64,000 nucleotides of DNA from Pandoraea horticolens. GTDB lineage: Bacteria; Pseudomonadota; Gammaproteobacteria; Burkholderiales; Burkholderiaceae. Shown in pieces: positions 34,491-43,507 of the stretch. The DNA is taken from assembly GCF_902459555.1 (NCBI RefSeq), contig NZ_CABPSM010000012.1, forward strand, positions 124,001 through 188,000, written 5' to 3'. The notes under the pieces were generated by a model that did no database searches, was not told where the DNA came from, and saw only the letters and a program-made list of their open reading frames with translations. Position numbers and translations under genes: made by a program. The first letter of the stretch is position 1, and each line of letters opens with the position of its first letter.

Positions 34491-35528
34491 ATGTTGCGTG
34501 ACATGACACGCGCGATGACAGCGGCCATCGCCGCCTCCAGTGAGGTTTCACCCGCGGCCGCTCCGGCTGACGCAGAGGCTATCGCGCCGCCCGACGCCCG
34601 GCACATGCGACACATGTCGGCTTCGCGCCTGCTTGTCACGCTAGCCACATTTCCTCTGAAGCAGTGGCCATCATTGCCGAACACCCCGGAGAGCGACGCT
34701 CACCACGGGGCCTTCGATCCCGAAGCCATTCATCAGTTGCGCGTTGCGACGCGCCGTCTGCGTGCGCTGATCGACGTCTTCTCGCCATGGCTCAAACCCC
34801 GCTGGCACCGCCGGCTCAAAGCGGAATTGCGCTGGCTGGGGCAAGCGATGGGCCCCGCGCGAGATGCCGACGTGCTGGTGACAACGACACTGCCCGCATT
34901 GCGTACTGAGCATCCCGATATCGACTGGCAGGCAGTTGACGCCCATGTGGTGAAACTGCGCAGCGACGCCCGCGCGCACGCCGCCGACGCGCTCGCTAGC
35001 GAACGTCAGCGGGCGTTGCGTACGCTGTTGTTGAAGGCTTTCGGCATCGGGGAAGACGGCAACGCCGACCTGCGAAGCGCAAAGGCGTTGCGGCACCCCT
35101 CGCGCACGCCAGGCAAGCGGCCGCGCGCGCTGGCGAAGCACGCTCACAACATGCTCCGTGCCCGTTACGTTGCGCTATTTCCGGATTGTCGTCAGTTGGC
35201 GATGCTCGACACCGGGCAGTTGCACGCATTGCGCGTGAAGGTCAAGAAGGCCCGTTACAGCGCCGAAGCCTTGACGCCGTGGCTCCGCAAGGAGGTCGGC
35301 ACGCCCTATCAGGGCACACTGCACGCCGCCCAATCCCTGCTGGGGCAACTCAACGATGCGGTTGTGGCTCAGCGAGTCTTCGAAGACATGCCGATTTCGG
35401 CTGCGCAGCGCGACATATTGATCGGACGCCTCGACACAATCATCGTGAACGCAACCAGCCGCGCCGCCCATGTCCTGTGTCAATTGCCCGACGCGCACAC
35501 CCTTGAGCGGAGCATGCGCCGGCACTGA
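34491..35528 (+). CDS. CHAD domain protein
   Basis: 345 residues. The CHAD domain begins near residue 80 with HQLRVATRRLRALIDVF and repeats the pattern at LHALRVKVKKARYSAEAL (about 243-260). Conserved His, Arg and Lys residues make a basic surface that binds polyphosphate in characterised members. No CYTH triphosphatase domain is fused and none lies next to it. The first 40 residues are low complexity (Ala/Pro rich), so the start may be later, for example Met42. Confidence 0.87.
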   Translation: MLRDMTRAMTAAIAASSEVSPAAAPADAEAIAPPDARHMRHMSASRLLVTLATFPLKQWPSLPNTPESDAHHGAFDPEAIHQLRVATRRLRALIDVFSPWLKPRWHRRLKAELRWLGQAMGPARDADVLVTTTLPALRTEHPDIDWQAVDAHVVKLRSDARAHAADALASERQRALRTLLLKAFGIGEDGNADLRSAKALRHPSRTPGKRPRALAKHAHNMLRARYVALFPDCRQLAMLDTGQLHALRVKVKKARYSAEALTPWLRKEVGTPYQGTLHAAQSLLGQLNDAVVAQRVFEDMPISAAQRDILIGRLDTIIVNATSRAAHVLCQLPDAHTLERSMRRH

Positions 35529-35555
35529 ACCGCAGGCGTCGGGCAATCCGAGGGC

Positions 35556-37952
35556 TCACGCTACCTTCGTGCGCAACAAGCGCATGCCGTTGGCGATGAC
35601 CAGCAGGCTAGCCCCCACGTCGGCAAACACCGCCATCCACAGCGACGCCAGCCCAGCGATAGCGAGTGCGAAGAACACCGCCTTGATGGCGAGCGCTACG
35701 GCGATGTTCTGCTTGAGCACGGTCGCCGAGCGTTTCGATAACGCGAGGAAGGCCGGCAGCTTACGAAGGTCGTCGTCCATCAACGTGACGTCGGCTGTCT
35801 CGAGCGCGCTGTCGGTGCCCGTCATGCCCATCGCGAAACCGACATCCGCGGCAGCAAGCGCGGGGGCGTCGTTAATGCCGTCGCCGACCATGCCGACGTG
35901 CCCAAACGCCTCTCGCAACGCCGACACCGCCTGCCATTTGTCTTCCGGCAGCATTTCCGCACGCACTTCGCTCACACCTGCCTGCTGACCGATGACCTGC
36001 GCAGTGGCACGGTTATCCCCCGTCAGCATGACGGTGCGAACGCCCATTTGGGTGAGTCGCGCAATCGCTTCGCGGCTTTCCTCCCGCAACGTATCCGCCA
36101 CAGCCAGCACCGCAAGCACTTGTGTTTCGCCAGCCAGCACGATTGCCGTGCGAGCCTGCGCTTCGAGGCGGTCCAGCGCCGCCTCCACGTTCGCGTTACA
36201 CACCCCTAGCGACTCGATCAGCCGGTGATTGCCGAGGTAGTACAGCGTTTGACCGACGCGCCCCTTCACGCCCATACCAACGAGCGCCTCGAAGTCCGTC
36301 ACTGGCGGCAGTACGCCGAGCCCTGCTTGCGTGTGGCCGTCGACGACCGCGCGGGCGATGGGGTGCGTAGTCTGCGCGTCGAGCGCGGCGGCCAGCGTCA
36401 ACACATCGTCGTGCGATGTTTCGCCCAGCGGCACCACATCGGTCAGGCGCGGCTCGCCGCGTGTGAGCGTGCCCGTCTTGTCGACGGCCACCGCCCGGAT
36501 CAGGTGGCCGCTCTCCAGAAATGCGCCCCCCTTGATCAGGATGCCGGCGCGCGCCGCCGCTGTCAGACCGCTCACGACCGTGACCGGCGTCGAGATCACC
36601 AGGGCGCACGGGCACGCGATCACCAGCATCACGAGCGCCTTGTAGATCCATGGCGACCAGGCCAGACCGAAGGCCAGCGGTGGCACGAGCGCGACGAGCA
36701 GCGCGCAGATCACAACTGCCGGCGTGTAGACGCGCGAGAATTTGTCGACGAAGCGCTGTGTCGGCGAGCGCTGCTGCTGCGCAGACTCGACGATGCGCAC
36801 AATGCGGGCGAGTGTCGTATCGCCCGGCGCAACGTTCGTGCGATACACGATGAGACCGCTCTCGTTGATACTGCCTGCATAGACTTCGTCGCCCACCGTC
36901 TTGTCAACAGGCACGCTTTCGCCAGTGATCGACGCCTGATTCAGTGCAGAGCTGCCCTGCTCGATCACGCCGTCGATGGCAACGCGCTCGCCCGGACGCG
37001 CACGCACGCGCGCACCGATCGGGAGCGATGCAGCAGGCACATCTGCCCAGGTGCCGTCCGCCTGTTCGACCGATGCCTGATCGGGTGCCAGACGCATCAG
37101 CGATTCCACGGCACGGCGAGCCCGCGTGAGCGACGCGGCCTCAAGCTTTTCCGAAAGGGCAAAGAGGACGATCACCATCGCGGCTTCCGGCCACTGTCCG
37201 ATGAACACTGCACCGATCACAGCCAGCGACATCAGGAAGTGGATATTCAGCGTGAAGTGTCGCAGCGCGATCCAACCCTTCTTGAGCGTTGGCAAGCCGC
37301 ACGCCAGAATGGCGACGGCCACCATGGCACCCACCCAGGGGCTGTGTTCGGGCACGCCCGACCAGACGGCAGCTTCGCTTGCCGCAGCCAGCACGCCCCC
37401 CACCACCAGGCGCGCAACATCGCCCTTATGGCTCGCGGGGGGCGGTGCGGCGGTCGCGTTGCCTCCAACGAGCGGCACTGGCGTCATCCCCAGCTTGCGT
37501 AACGTCCCGGCGACCGCCTCCCCACGCTGGGCAACATCGGCGGCCGACGCGCTATCGTCGAAAACAACCGTCAATTCCCGCTTGAGAAGATTGAAATACA
37601 GGGCATCGACGCCGGGCCGGTGCTCGAGTTGGTCTCGGATGAGGCGCTCTTCCGTCGGGCAATCCATCTGATCGATGCGGAATCGAGCCTGCGGCGCGCC
37701 GGTCGACGGCACTGGCTCGACAAGGGCCAAATTTGCGTCACTGGCGCAACAGGACGAGCCTTCGTGCGCATGAGCTGCATCCGAGGCGCGGGGCACAGCA
37801 TGATCGTGGCTGTGGTCGTGACGATGCGAATGATCGTGATGCTGCCCCTGGTCGTGGCGATGCGCATGGCCCGGGTCTTGCCCATGGTCGTGCGCCTTGT
37901 GCTCTGCCGCCGTCGAGCCCGCCAGACGAGCCGAATCCGAGGGGTTGGACAT
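35556..37952 (-). CDS. cadA: Cd2+/Zn2+/Pb2+-exporting P1B-type ATPase
   Basis: 798 residues. N-terminus is a His-rich metal-binding tail (about 18-64, repeated HDH/HSH), then a CC pair (68-69) and one HMA-like domain whose loop is DCPTEE (97-102) instead of CxxC. Core motifs: TGES (343-346), CPC in the transport helix (447-449), DKTGT phosphorylation site (491-495) and GDGINDAP. The CPC plus divergent CadR-type regulator points to Cd, Zn or Pb rather than Cu. Inner membrane exporter for metal resistance. Confidence 0.93.
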   Translation of the reverse strand: MSNPSDSARLAGSTAAEHKAHDHGQDPGHAHRHDQGQHHDHSHRHDHSHDHAVPRASDAAHAHEGSSCCASDANLALVEPVPSTGAPQARFRIDQMDCPTEERLIRDQLEHRPGVDALYFNLLKRELTVVFDDSASAADVAQRGEAVAGTLRKLGMTPVPLVGGNATAAPPPASHKGDVARLVVGGVLAAASEAAVWSGVPEHSPWVGAMVAVAILACGLPTLKKGWIALRHFTLNIHFLMSLAVIGAVFIGQWPEAAMVIVLFALSEKLEAASLTRARRAVESLMRLAPDQASVEQADGTWADVPAASLPIGARVRARPGERVAIDGVIEQGSSALNQASITGESVPVDKTVGDEVYAGSINESGLIVYRTNVAPGDTTLARIVRIVESAQQQRSPTQRFVDKFSRVYTPAVVICALLVALVPPLAFGLAWSPWIYKALVMLVIACPCALVISTPVTVVSGLTAAARAGILIKGGAFLESGHLIRAVAVDKTGTLTRGEPRLTDVVPLGETSHDDVLTLAAALDAQTTHPIARAVVDGHTQAGLGVLPPVTDFEALVGMGVKGRVGQTLYYLGNHRLIESLGVCNANVEAALDRLEAQARTAIVLAGETQVLAVLAVADTLREESREAIARLTQMGVRTVMLTGDNRATAQVIGQQAGVSEVRAEMLPEDKWQAVSALREAFGHVGMVGDGINDAPALAAADVGFAMGMTGTDSALETADVTLMDDDLRKLPAFLALSKRSATVLKQNIAVALAIKAVFFALAIAGLASLWMAVFADVGASLLVIANGMRLLRTKVA

Positions 37953-37988
37953 GTGAACTCCTGGTTTTCTGATTCGTGTTACCCTGCA

Positions 37989-38017
37989 TTCAAAACCCTG
38001 TAGCGACTACGGAGTCA
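37989..38017 (-). promoter_or_regulatory. MerR-type promoter/operator of cadA
   Basis: On the minus strand TTGACT (-35, 38012-38017) and TTGAAT (-10 candidate, about 37987-37992) are separated by 19 bp, the elongated spacer used by MerR activators. The spacer carries the imperfect dyad ACCCTGTAG-CGA-CTACGGAGT (37995-38015, 7 of 9 arm positions paired), resembling PbrR/CadR operators. Confidence 0.6.
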
Positions 38018-38020
38018 AGT

Positions 38021-38491
38021 ATGAAAATCGGAGAATTGGCCCGGGCGGCGGGTACCGATGTCGAGACGATTCGCTATTACGAGCGGGCAGGCCTGCTGTC
38101 GGCCCCGCCACGCACGGATGCCGGTTATCGCACCTACGGCGAAGACCATCTGGAAGCCCTGCGCTTCATCCGCCATTGCCGCTCGCTCGATATGCCGCTC
38201 GCGGATGCGAAGCGACTCGGTGAACTCGCTCACGATACGAGCGTGACGTGCGAAGACGCCAACCAGCTGATCGAAGCGCACCTCGAGCGCGTGCACACCC
38301 GCATTCACGAGTTGCAGGCACTCGAACAACAACTGCTGCATCTTCAGGCGCAATGTCGTAGCCGTCACGAAACAAGTGACTGCGGAATTCTGCGTGCACT
38401 CATGCAAGGCGCTCACGGCGAAGCCTGTGCTTGCCATACCGATACCGATCCGATCGAAGTCGCCTGCGATCACGATCATCTGCACGCGTAA
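38021..38491 (+). CDS. cadR: Cd/Pb-responsive MerR-family regulator CadR/PbrR
   Basis: 156 residues from the ATG at 38021. MerR helix-turn-helix (MKIGELARAAGTDVETIRYYERAGLL) and a long dimerisation helix. Metal-site cysteines at 77, 112 and 121 match the Cd/Pb subgroup, and the C-terminus ends in a Cys/His-rich tail (CACH, DHDHLHA). Divergent from cadA, whose promoter contains its probable operator only six bases upstream of this gene's start, so it should also repress itself. Confidence 0.92.
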   Translation: MKIGELARAAGTDVETIRYYERAGLLSAPPRTDAGYRTYGEDHLEALRFIRHCRSLDMPLADAKRLGELAHDTSVTCEDANQLIEAHLERVHTRIHELQALEQQLLHLQAQCRSRHETSDCGILRALMQGAHGEACACHTDTDPIEVACDHDHLHA

Positions 38492-38844
38492 ATCTCAAGG
38501 GATGTCACCGTAGTGGTGGCGCCCTCTTCGCTTCTCTCGGCAATCCTCTTCGGCAACCGCAAGCGCCGCCGCTTCAGAAAGCGCACGTCTGCCAGCACTG
38601 AACCGGCGTGCGCCTTCCAAACCCTTTCCTCATCCTGCATTGCGCTGAACGCCGCGATGATTGTGATGAATGCCCGCGCTCCCAGCGAAAACAAGGGCAA
38701 ACCAGCGCAGTTTCTATACAATGGCCCGCACGCGCCGCGCCAGTAGCTACTTGTTCGTGTGAACAGCCATGGCGTGCCGCTCAGGAAGTGCGCATCGATA
38801 TGTCGCAATCCGTTCCAATTTCTTGCTCATTTGTCGGAGACCTT
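38492..38844. other. Intergenic region before the sulfide:quinone oxidoreductase
   Basis: 353 bp. No supported gene. TATACAAT at about 38715 could be a -10 element for the downstream gene, without a clear -35 box. Confidence 0.3.
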
Positions 38845-40110
38845 ATGTCCAGCGATGTATCCGCTACGCCAACACCCGCGACGGAAAGCAGCGCCGACAT
38901 CGTGATCATGGGTGCTGGCGCCGCAGGGATCTCCGTGGCGGCCAGCTTGCGCCGACGACGGGCGTCGCTCTCGATCACGATCGTGGACCCGGCCGACACA
39001 CACTACTATCAGCCAGCGTGGACACTCGTCGGTGCGGGGGAATTCGACGCTGCGCGCACCGCGCGTCCGATGGCAAGCGTCATCCCTGAAGGGGTGACGT
39101 GGCTCCAGGCCGCAGTGACGGCCTTCGCGCCGGATCGTCAGCACATCCTGCTCTCGGACGGTCGGCGTCTCGGCTACCGCTATCTCATCGTAGCGCCGGG
39201 CTTACAACTGAATTGGGAAGCCATCGATGGCTTGACCGAAACACTCGGTCACAACGGTGTCACATCCAACTATCGCTTCGACCTCGCCCCCTATACGTGG
39301 TCGCTGGTTCGCGAATTCAAGGGGGGCAACGCGCTGTTCACGCAGCCGCCGATGCCGATCAAGTGCGCGGGGGCACCGCAAAAGGCGATGTACCTGTCCG
39401 CCGATACGTGGCGTCAGCGCGGCGCGCTGGACAAGACGAAAATCGAATTCCATCTCGTGGCGCCGACGCTGTTCGGTGTGAAAGATTACGTCCCCGCGCT
39501 CATGGAATACGTGAAGCGATACGGCATCTCGCTCAATCACCTCTCGCATTTGCGTGCGGTGGACGGCGAACGGCGCGTTGCCCGTTTTGAAATCTTCGAT
39601 GCCGACGGTCAGTCGCAGTTTATCGACAAACCGTTCGACTTCCTGCATGTGGTGCCGCCGCAAAGCGCACCGGACGTGCTGCGCGCAAGCCCGCTTGCCG
39701 ACGCTGCCGGTTGGTGTGAAGTCGATCCGGCAACACTGCGCCACGCGCGCTATGCCAATATTTTCGGCTTGGGCGATGCCATCTCCGCGCCGAACGCCAA
39801 GACGGCTGCCGCTGCGCGCAAACAAGCGGTCGTCGTCGCGGAAAATCTGCTTGCTGCCATGGACGGCCGCCCGCTCGCCCTGCACTACGACGGCTATGGC
39901 GCTTGCCCGCTCACGGTGGAACACGGCAAGATCGTGCTTGCCGAGTTCGGCTACGGCGGCAAGCTGCTGCCCACGTTCCCCATCGACGGTACGCATGCGA
40001 GCCGTTTTGCATGGGTATTGAAAAAATACGTGCTGCCAAAGGTTTACTGGGATTTCATGCTTCGCGGTCGCGAATGGCTGGCACAACCCAGCCGCGCCGA
40101 CCATAGGTGA
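38845..40110 (+). CDS. sqr: Sulfide:quinone oxidoreductase, type II (SQOR-like)
   Basis: 421 residues from the ATG at 38845, with GGAGA five bases upstream; an earlier in-frame ATG at 38800 is less well placed. FAD-binding GAGAAGISVA (23-32), active-site Cys174 in PIKCAGAPQKAMY, a second Cys at 354 (GACPLTV), and GLGDAISAPNAKTAAAARKQ near the C-terminus. The CAGAPQK context matches mitochondrial-type SQR, which oxidises sulfide and passes electrons to quinone at the membrane. No persulfide dioxygenase or rhodanese gene lies beside it. Confidence 0.85.
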   Translation: MSSDVSATPTPATESSADIVIMGAGAAGISVAASLRRRRASLSITIVDPADTHYYQPAWTLVGAGEFDAARTARPMASVIPEGVTWLQAAVTAFAPDRQHILLSDGRRLGYRYLIVAPGLQLNWEAIDGLTETLGHNGVTSNYRFDLAPYTWSLVREFKGGNALFTQPPMPIKCAGAPQKAMYLSADTWRQRGALDKTKIEFHLVAPTLFGVKDYVPALMEYVKRYGISLNHLSHLRAVDGERRVARFEIFDADGQSQFIDKPFDFLHVVPPQSAPDVLRASPLADAAGWCEVDPATLRHARYANIFGLGDAISAPNAKTAAAARKQAVVVAENLLAAMDGRPLALHYDGYGACPLTVEHGKIVLAEFGYGGKLLPTFPIDGTHASRFAWVLKKYVLPKVYWDFMLRGREWLAQPSRADHR

Positions 40111-40424
40111 AACCCGAACTCAATTTTCAATGATGGGTGCCGTTAAAAGTCAAAGGACCCGGTTTCGCAACCGGGCACGAGCTTCTGTCGGGCCACGCCT
40201 TGCGCGCGGTCTGCCGGATGGCGAGGGATGTGGTGCCGTGGCCGGTGTCTCCCACCCGCCCCTCGCCTGACGGCCGACACATTTACGCGTCTTATGCTGA
40301 ACATGATTCAAGGGTTTTCCGGCGGCACGACCTATTCGACGCGTGGTTTTCCTCTGTCCGCAGGCATTACACGCGGCAATGACAAACGTTCAACCGTACG
40401 GGTCACGCCTGCCCGTTTGCCGAG
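40111..40424 (+). other. Intergenic region with a hairpin after sqr
   Basis: 314 bp. CCCGGTT-TCGC-AACCGGG at 40158-40175 is a stable hairpin, but no T run follows, so terminator function is uncertain. Nothing else was found. Confidence 0.35.
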
Positions 40425-41759
40425 ATGAACGATACCAACGCGCTGCGACGACAAGTCGTCCTTGCCGATCTGCTGCTGGATCGCCAGCGGCTGTTACGTG
40501 CCCTCAGCCTGGAGTTGCGCACCCCGAGTCCGCCTGGCAGCCACAGTGCGCTGGTGGTACTGCATGTGGGCCGTGGTCAGCGTAAAGCGAGCAGTCAGGC
40601 CGCCATTTCAGATGCCGACCTGCTCGCCACCATCGCGTTTCGCATTGGCTCGCGCATTCGCCGCCGCGACCTCATCGGGCGCGTCTCCGAGCAGCAGATT
40701 GCCATCTTGCTGCGCGACCTGGGCAGCCGCGAAGCCGCCTCGCAGATCACGCGCCGCTTTATCCGGGCCGGCGAATCGCCCGTGCCGTGCGGGAATGGCC
40801 TCCTTTATCCGATTCTCTCGGCAGGGGTAACCCACCTGCCGCAAGTGCCGGTCTGGCCCGCCACGCTGCTCGAGCACACCTCGGACGTCGCCGATCAGGC
40901 CATCCGGGAAAGCGCGTCGCGGTTTCTCGTGACCGAGGCTCCGTCTGCCCCCACGGAAGGCATCACGCCGCCGGATGAAGCGGGCAACGAACACTATTGG
41001 CGCAGCGCTATCGGACGCGCCCTGTCGGAGTCCGAATTCCGCTTGCACTACCAGCCGCAGATCGACATGCGTACGCACCGGCTGACCGGTCTCGAAGCGC
41101 TGATCCGCTGGCAGCGTGACGACGAACTGATCATGCCGGGCGAATTCATCCCGGCCGCCGAGCGCTGCGATGTCATCGGCCCCATCGGTGAATGGACACT
41201 GCAGGAGGCTTGCCGTCAGCTCGATCAATGGCATACGGACGGCGAGGAATATCCGCGCGTGGCCGTGAACCTGTCGGCACAGCAAATGCGTGTGCAGACG
41301 CTTGAGACAGTCCGCTACGCCCTCAAGCACCATCGTGTGCCGCCAGACAAGCTCGAGATCGAGATTACCGAGTCGTCGCTGATCTCCCACCTCGACGAAG
41401 CCGCCACGCTGATGAACGAACTCGTCGCGATGGGCGTTCGCCTGTCGCTAGACGACTTCGGCACCGGCTATTCGAGTTTCGTGCGTCTGAAGCGCTGGCC
41501 GTTCGGCACGGTCAAGATCGATTATCAGTTCGTCGCCGGCGTGCTGCTTGGCGGCTACGATACGGAACTGATCCGGGCCATCATCGCGATCGCCCGCAAG
41601 CTGGAGATCGAAACGGTTGCGGAAGGTGTTGAGACCAGTGCACAACGCGACGCACTTGCGTCACTGGGTTGTCACGCCTGGCAGGGGTATCATTGCACGC
41701 GCCCCCTGCCGCCCGGGCATATCGAGACATTCATTCGCGACTGGCACAGGCGCCTGTAA
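40425..41759 (+). CDS. EAL-domain c-di-GMP phosphodiesterase with degenerate GGDEF
   Basis: 444 residues. N-terminal half (about 30-160) looks like a degenerate GGDEF fold without the GGDEF motif. The EAL domain (about 185-440) keeps the catalytic set: EALIRW, VNLSAQQ, EITES, DDFGTGYSS, VKIDYQF, AEGVET and WQGY. It should hydrolyse c-di-GMP to pGpG. No membrane segment, so cytoplasmic. Followed six bases later by a diguanylate cyclase gene, suggesting joint control. Confidence 0.88.
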   Translation: MNDTNALRRQVVLADLLLDRQRLLRALSLELRTPSPPGSHSALVVLHVGRGQRKASSQAAISDADLLATIAFRIGSRIRRRDLIGRVSEQQIAILLRDLGSREAASQITRRFIRAGESPVPCGNGLLYPILSAGVTHLPQVPVWPATLLEHTSDVADQAIRESASRFLVTEAPSAPTEGITPPDEAGNEHYWRSAIGRALSESEFRLHYQPQIDMRTHRLTGLEALIRWQRDDELIMPGEFIPAAERCDVIGPIGEWTLQEACRQLDQWHTDGEEYPRVAVNLSAQQMRVQTLETVRYALKHHRVPPDKLEIEITESSLISHLDEAATLMNELVAMGVRLSLDDFGTGYSSFVRLKRWPFGTVKIDYQFVAGVLLGGYDTELIRAIIAIARKLEIETVAEGVETSAQRDALASLGCHAWQGYHCTRPLPPGHIETFIRDWHRRL

Positions 41760-41765
41760 TCGCGT

Positions 41766-43460
41766 TTGCAACCGCCTCTGCCGCTGGTCAACGCCTTGTT
41801 CAATCACCACCGCACCGCCTCTGCCTTCGTCAGAGGCCTGGTCATTCTCGTGTGCGCCCTCGTCGCCTGGGGGCTGGCCCGCTTCGCCGCCGATCAGTTG
41901 GTGGCGAACCGCGCGGCGCGGCTGCTCTCCGAAGAGCGCAGCGTGGCGACCCGACTCGCCCAGGGCACCGTCCACACGGTTAACCAGGATCTGATACTCA
42001 TTCGCGGCATCCCGCAGGTACTCGCCCAGGTCGAGCAGATTCAGGACGCCGCAGCCAGCCTTGCAAAGCACCCGCTCACGGGCATGCCACCGGGAAAGGC
42101 CCGTCAGACACTGCTCGCCAACCCCGTACTCAAGCCAGTCAATGAGCTGCTGCACGCCGCGCAGCTCTACTTCGGCGCAGATCTCGTATGGCTGGGCACA
42201 CCGGATGGCATCACCGTCGCCTCCAGCGATGCCGACACGGCCAACCCGCTGATCGGCGAGAACTACGGCGACCGGGAGTACTACAACACTGCCGTGCTCG
42301 GGGGTATCGGGCAGCAATATGTCATCGGCCGCAAGACCGGCTTGCCCGGTATCTACTTCACGGCCCCCGTCTATCGGGACGGCCTGCTCGTCGGTGTGAT
42401 GGTGGTGAAGCTCGGCCTGCGCCGGCTGGCGCATTGGGTCGATTCCGGCGCGTCGTTCGTGACGGACAATAACGGCGTCATCGTACTCGCCAACGACCCG
42501 ACATTCACCGGCATGGCAGTTCCCGGCGCCAAGGTCTTCAAACTGACGCCAGCGGAACGACGCCGCCTCTACCAGCAGGAAGACTTCCCCCTCGTTCCCA
42601 TCGAAGATTACGATTCGTCGCCCGGCACGCCGGGGTTCATGCAAAAAGCGCCTGAAGACGAGGAGGGTCAGCAGCACGCTCGTCTGGTTCGTGTGCACCC
42701 CGACGATCGGCCATATCTTCTGGAGGCCGAAACGTCTGCGGACAGCGAACTGGTTGTCTACACCATGAACGAAGCGCCGACGCTGGGCAGCCTGTCCATC
42801 GAGCGGCGCCGCTATGCGGTATTGGTCTTCGCGCTGTTGCTCAGCTTAGCGGGTGCGCTCTGGTTGCTCGTTCGCTATCTGCGCCGCGAAAAACTCCAGT
42901 TGACCGACACCTTGGCCAGGAATGCGGCACTTGAGCACGAGGTCAAATACGATGCGCTCACGGGTGCGCTGTCACGCGGGCACTTCCTCAAACGCTTGCG
43001 CGCCGAAGTAGCACAGGCCGAATCGACAGGGGTGCCCACCTGCGTCATCCTCGTCGACCTGGACCACTTCAAGCAGATCAACGACACGTGGGGTCATGCG
43101 CTCGGCGATACCGTGCTGGCGACATTCGTCCATCTTTGTCACGAATCGTTACGCGAAGATGACATCTGCGGTCGTTTGGGGGGCGAAGAATTCGCTATCA
43201 TCCTGAGTGGCGCCGCCGAGGCACGCGCTTTTGAAGCCGCCGAGCGTTTGCGCGATGCGGTGCGCACGTCCCGCGTCAATGTCGGTGGCCGGCCGCTTCA
43301 GTTCACGATAAGTGCGGGCGTAGCCCAATGGCACGCTGGCGACGACGACCACGCTTGGCTAAAACGCGCCGACGCGGCACTGTACCTAGCCAAATCTCTC
43401 GGGCGCGATCGCTGCGCCTGCGAATCCGACCTCAAGGGATTCTCCCCAGGCGGGTCGTAA
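41766..43460 (+). CDS. Membrane diguanylate cyclase with periplasmic Cache sensor
   Basis: 564 residues. One helix at about 22-44, a periplasmic dCache-like sensor (about 48-340, with IGENYGDREYYNTAVLG and GIYFTAPVYRDGLLVGVMVVK), a second helix (about 352-372) and a GGDEF domain. Catalytic motif is GGEEF, and an RxxD inhibitory site (REDD) stands five residues before it, so feedback inhibition is expected. Start is a TTG six bases after the EAL stop with no good ribosome site, so translation may depend on coupling. Confidence 0.88.
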   Translation: MQPPLPLVNALFNHHRTASAFVRGLVILVCALVAWGLARFAADQLVANRAARLLSEERSVATRLAQGTVHTVNQDLILIRGIPQVLAQVEQIQDAAASLAKHPLTGMPPGKARQTLLANPVLKPVNELLHAAQLYFGADLVWLGTPDGITVASSDADTANPLIGENYGDREYYNTAVLGGIGQQYVIGRKTGLPGIYFTAPVYRDGLLVGVMVVKLGLRRLAHWVDSGASFVTDNNGVIVLANDPTFTGMAVPGAKVFKLTPAERRRLYQQEDFPLVPIEDYDSSPGTPGFMQKAPEDEEGQQHARLVRVHPDDRPYLLEAETSADSELVVYTMNEAPTLGSLSIERRRYAVLVFALLLSLAGALWLLVRYLRREKLQLTDTLARNAALEHEVKYDALTGALSRGHFLKRLRAEVAQAESTGVPTCVILVDLDHFKQINDTWGHALGDTVLATFVHLCHESLREDDICGRLGGEEFAIILSGAAEARAFEAAERLRDAVRTSRVNVGGRPLQFTISAGVAQWHAGDDDHAWLKRADAALYLAKSLGRDRCACESDLKGFSPGGS

Positions 43461-43507
43461 CAGACGTCGGGCTCACCGGCCCGGGGTCGCAAACCCAGAC
43501 CGGACCG

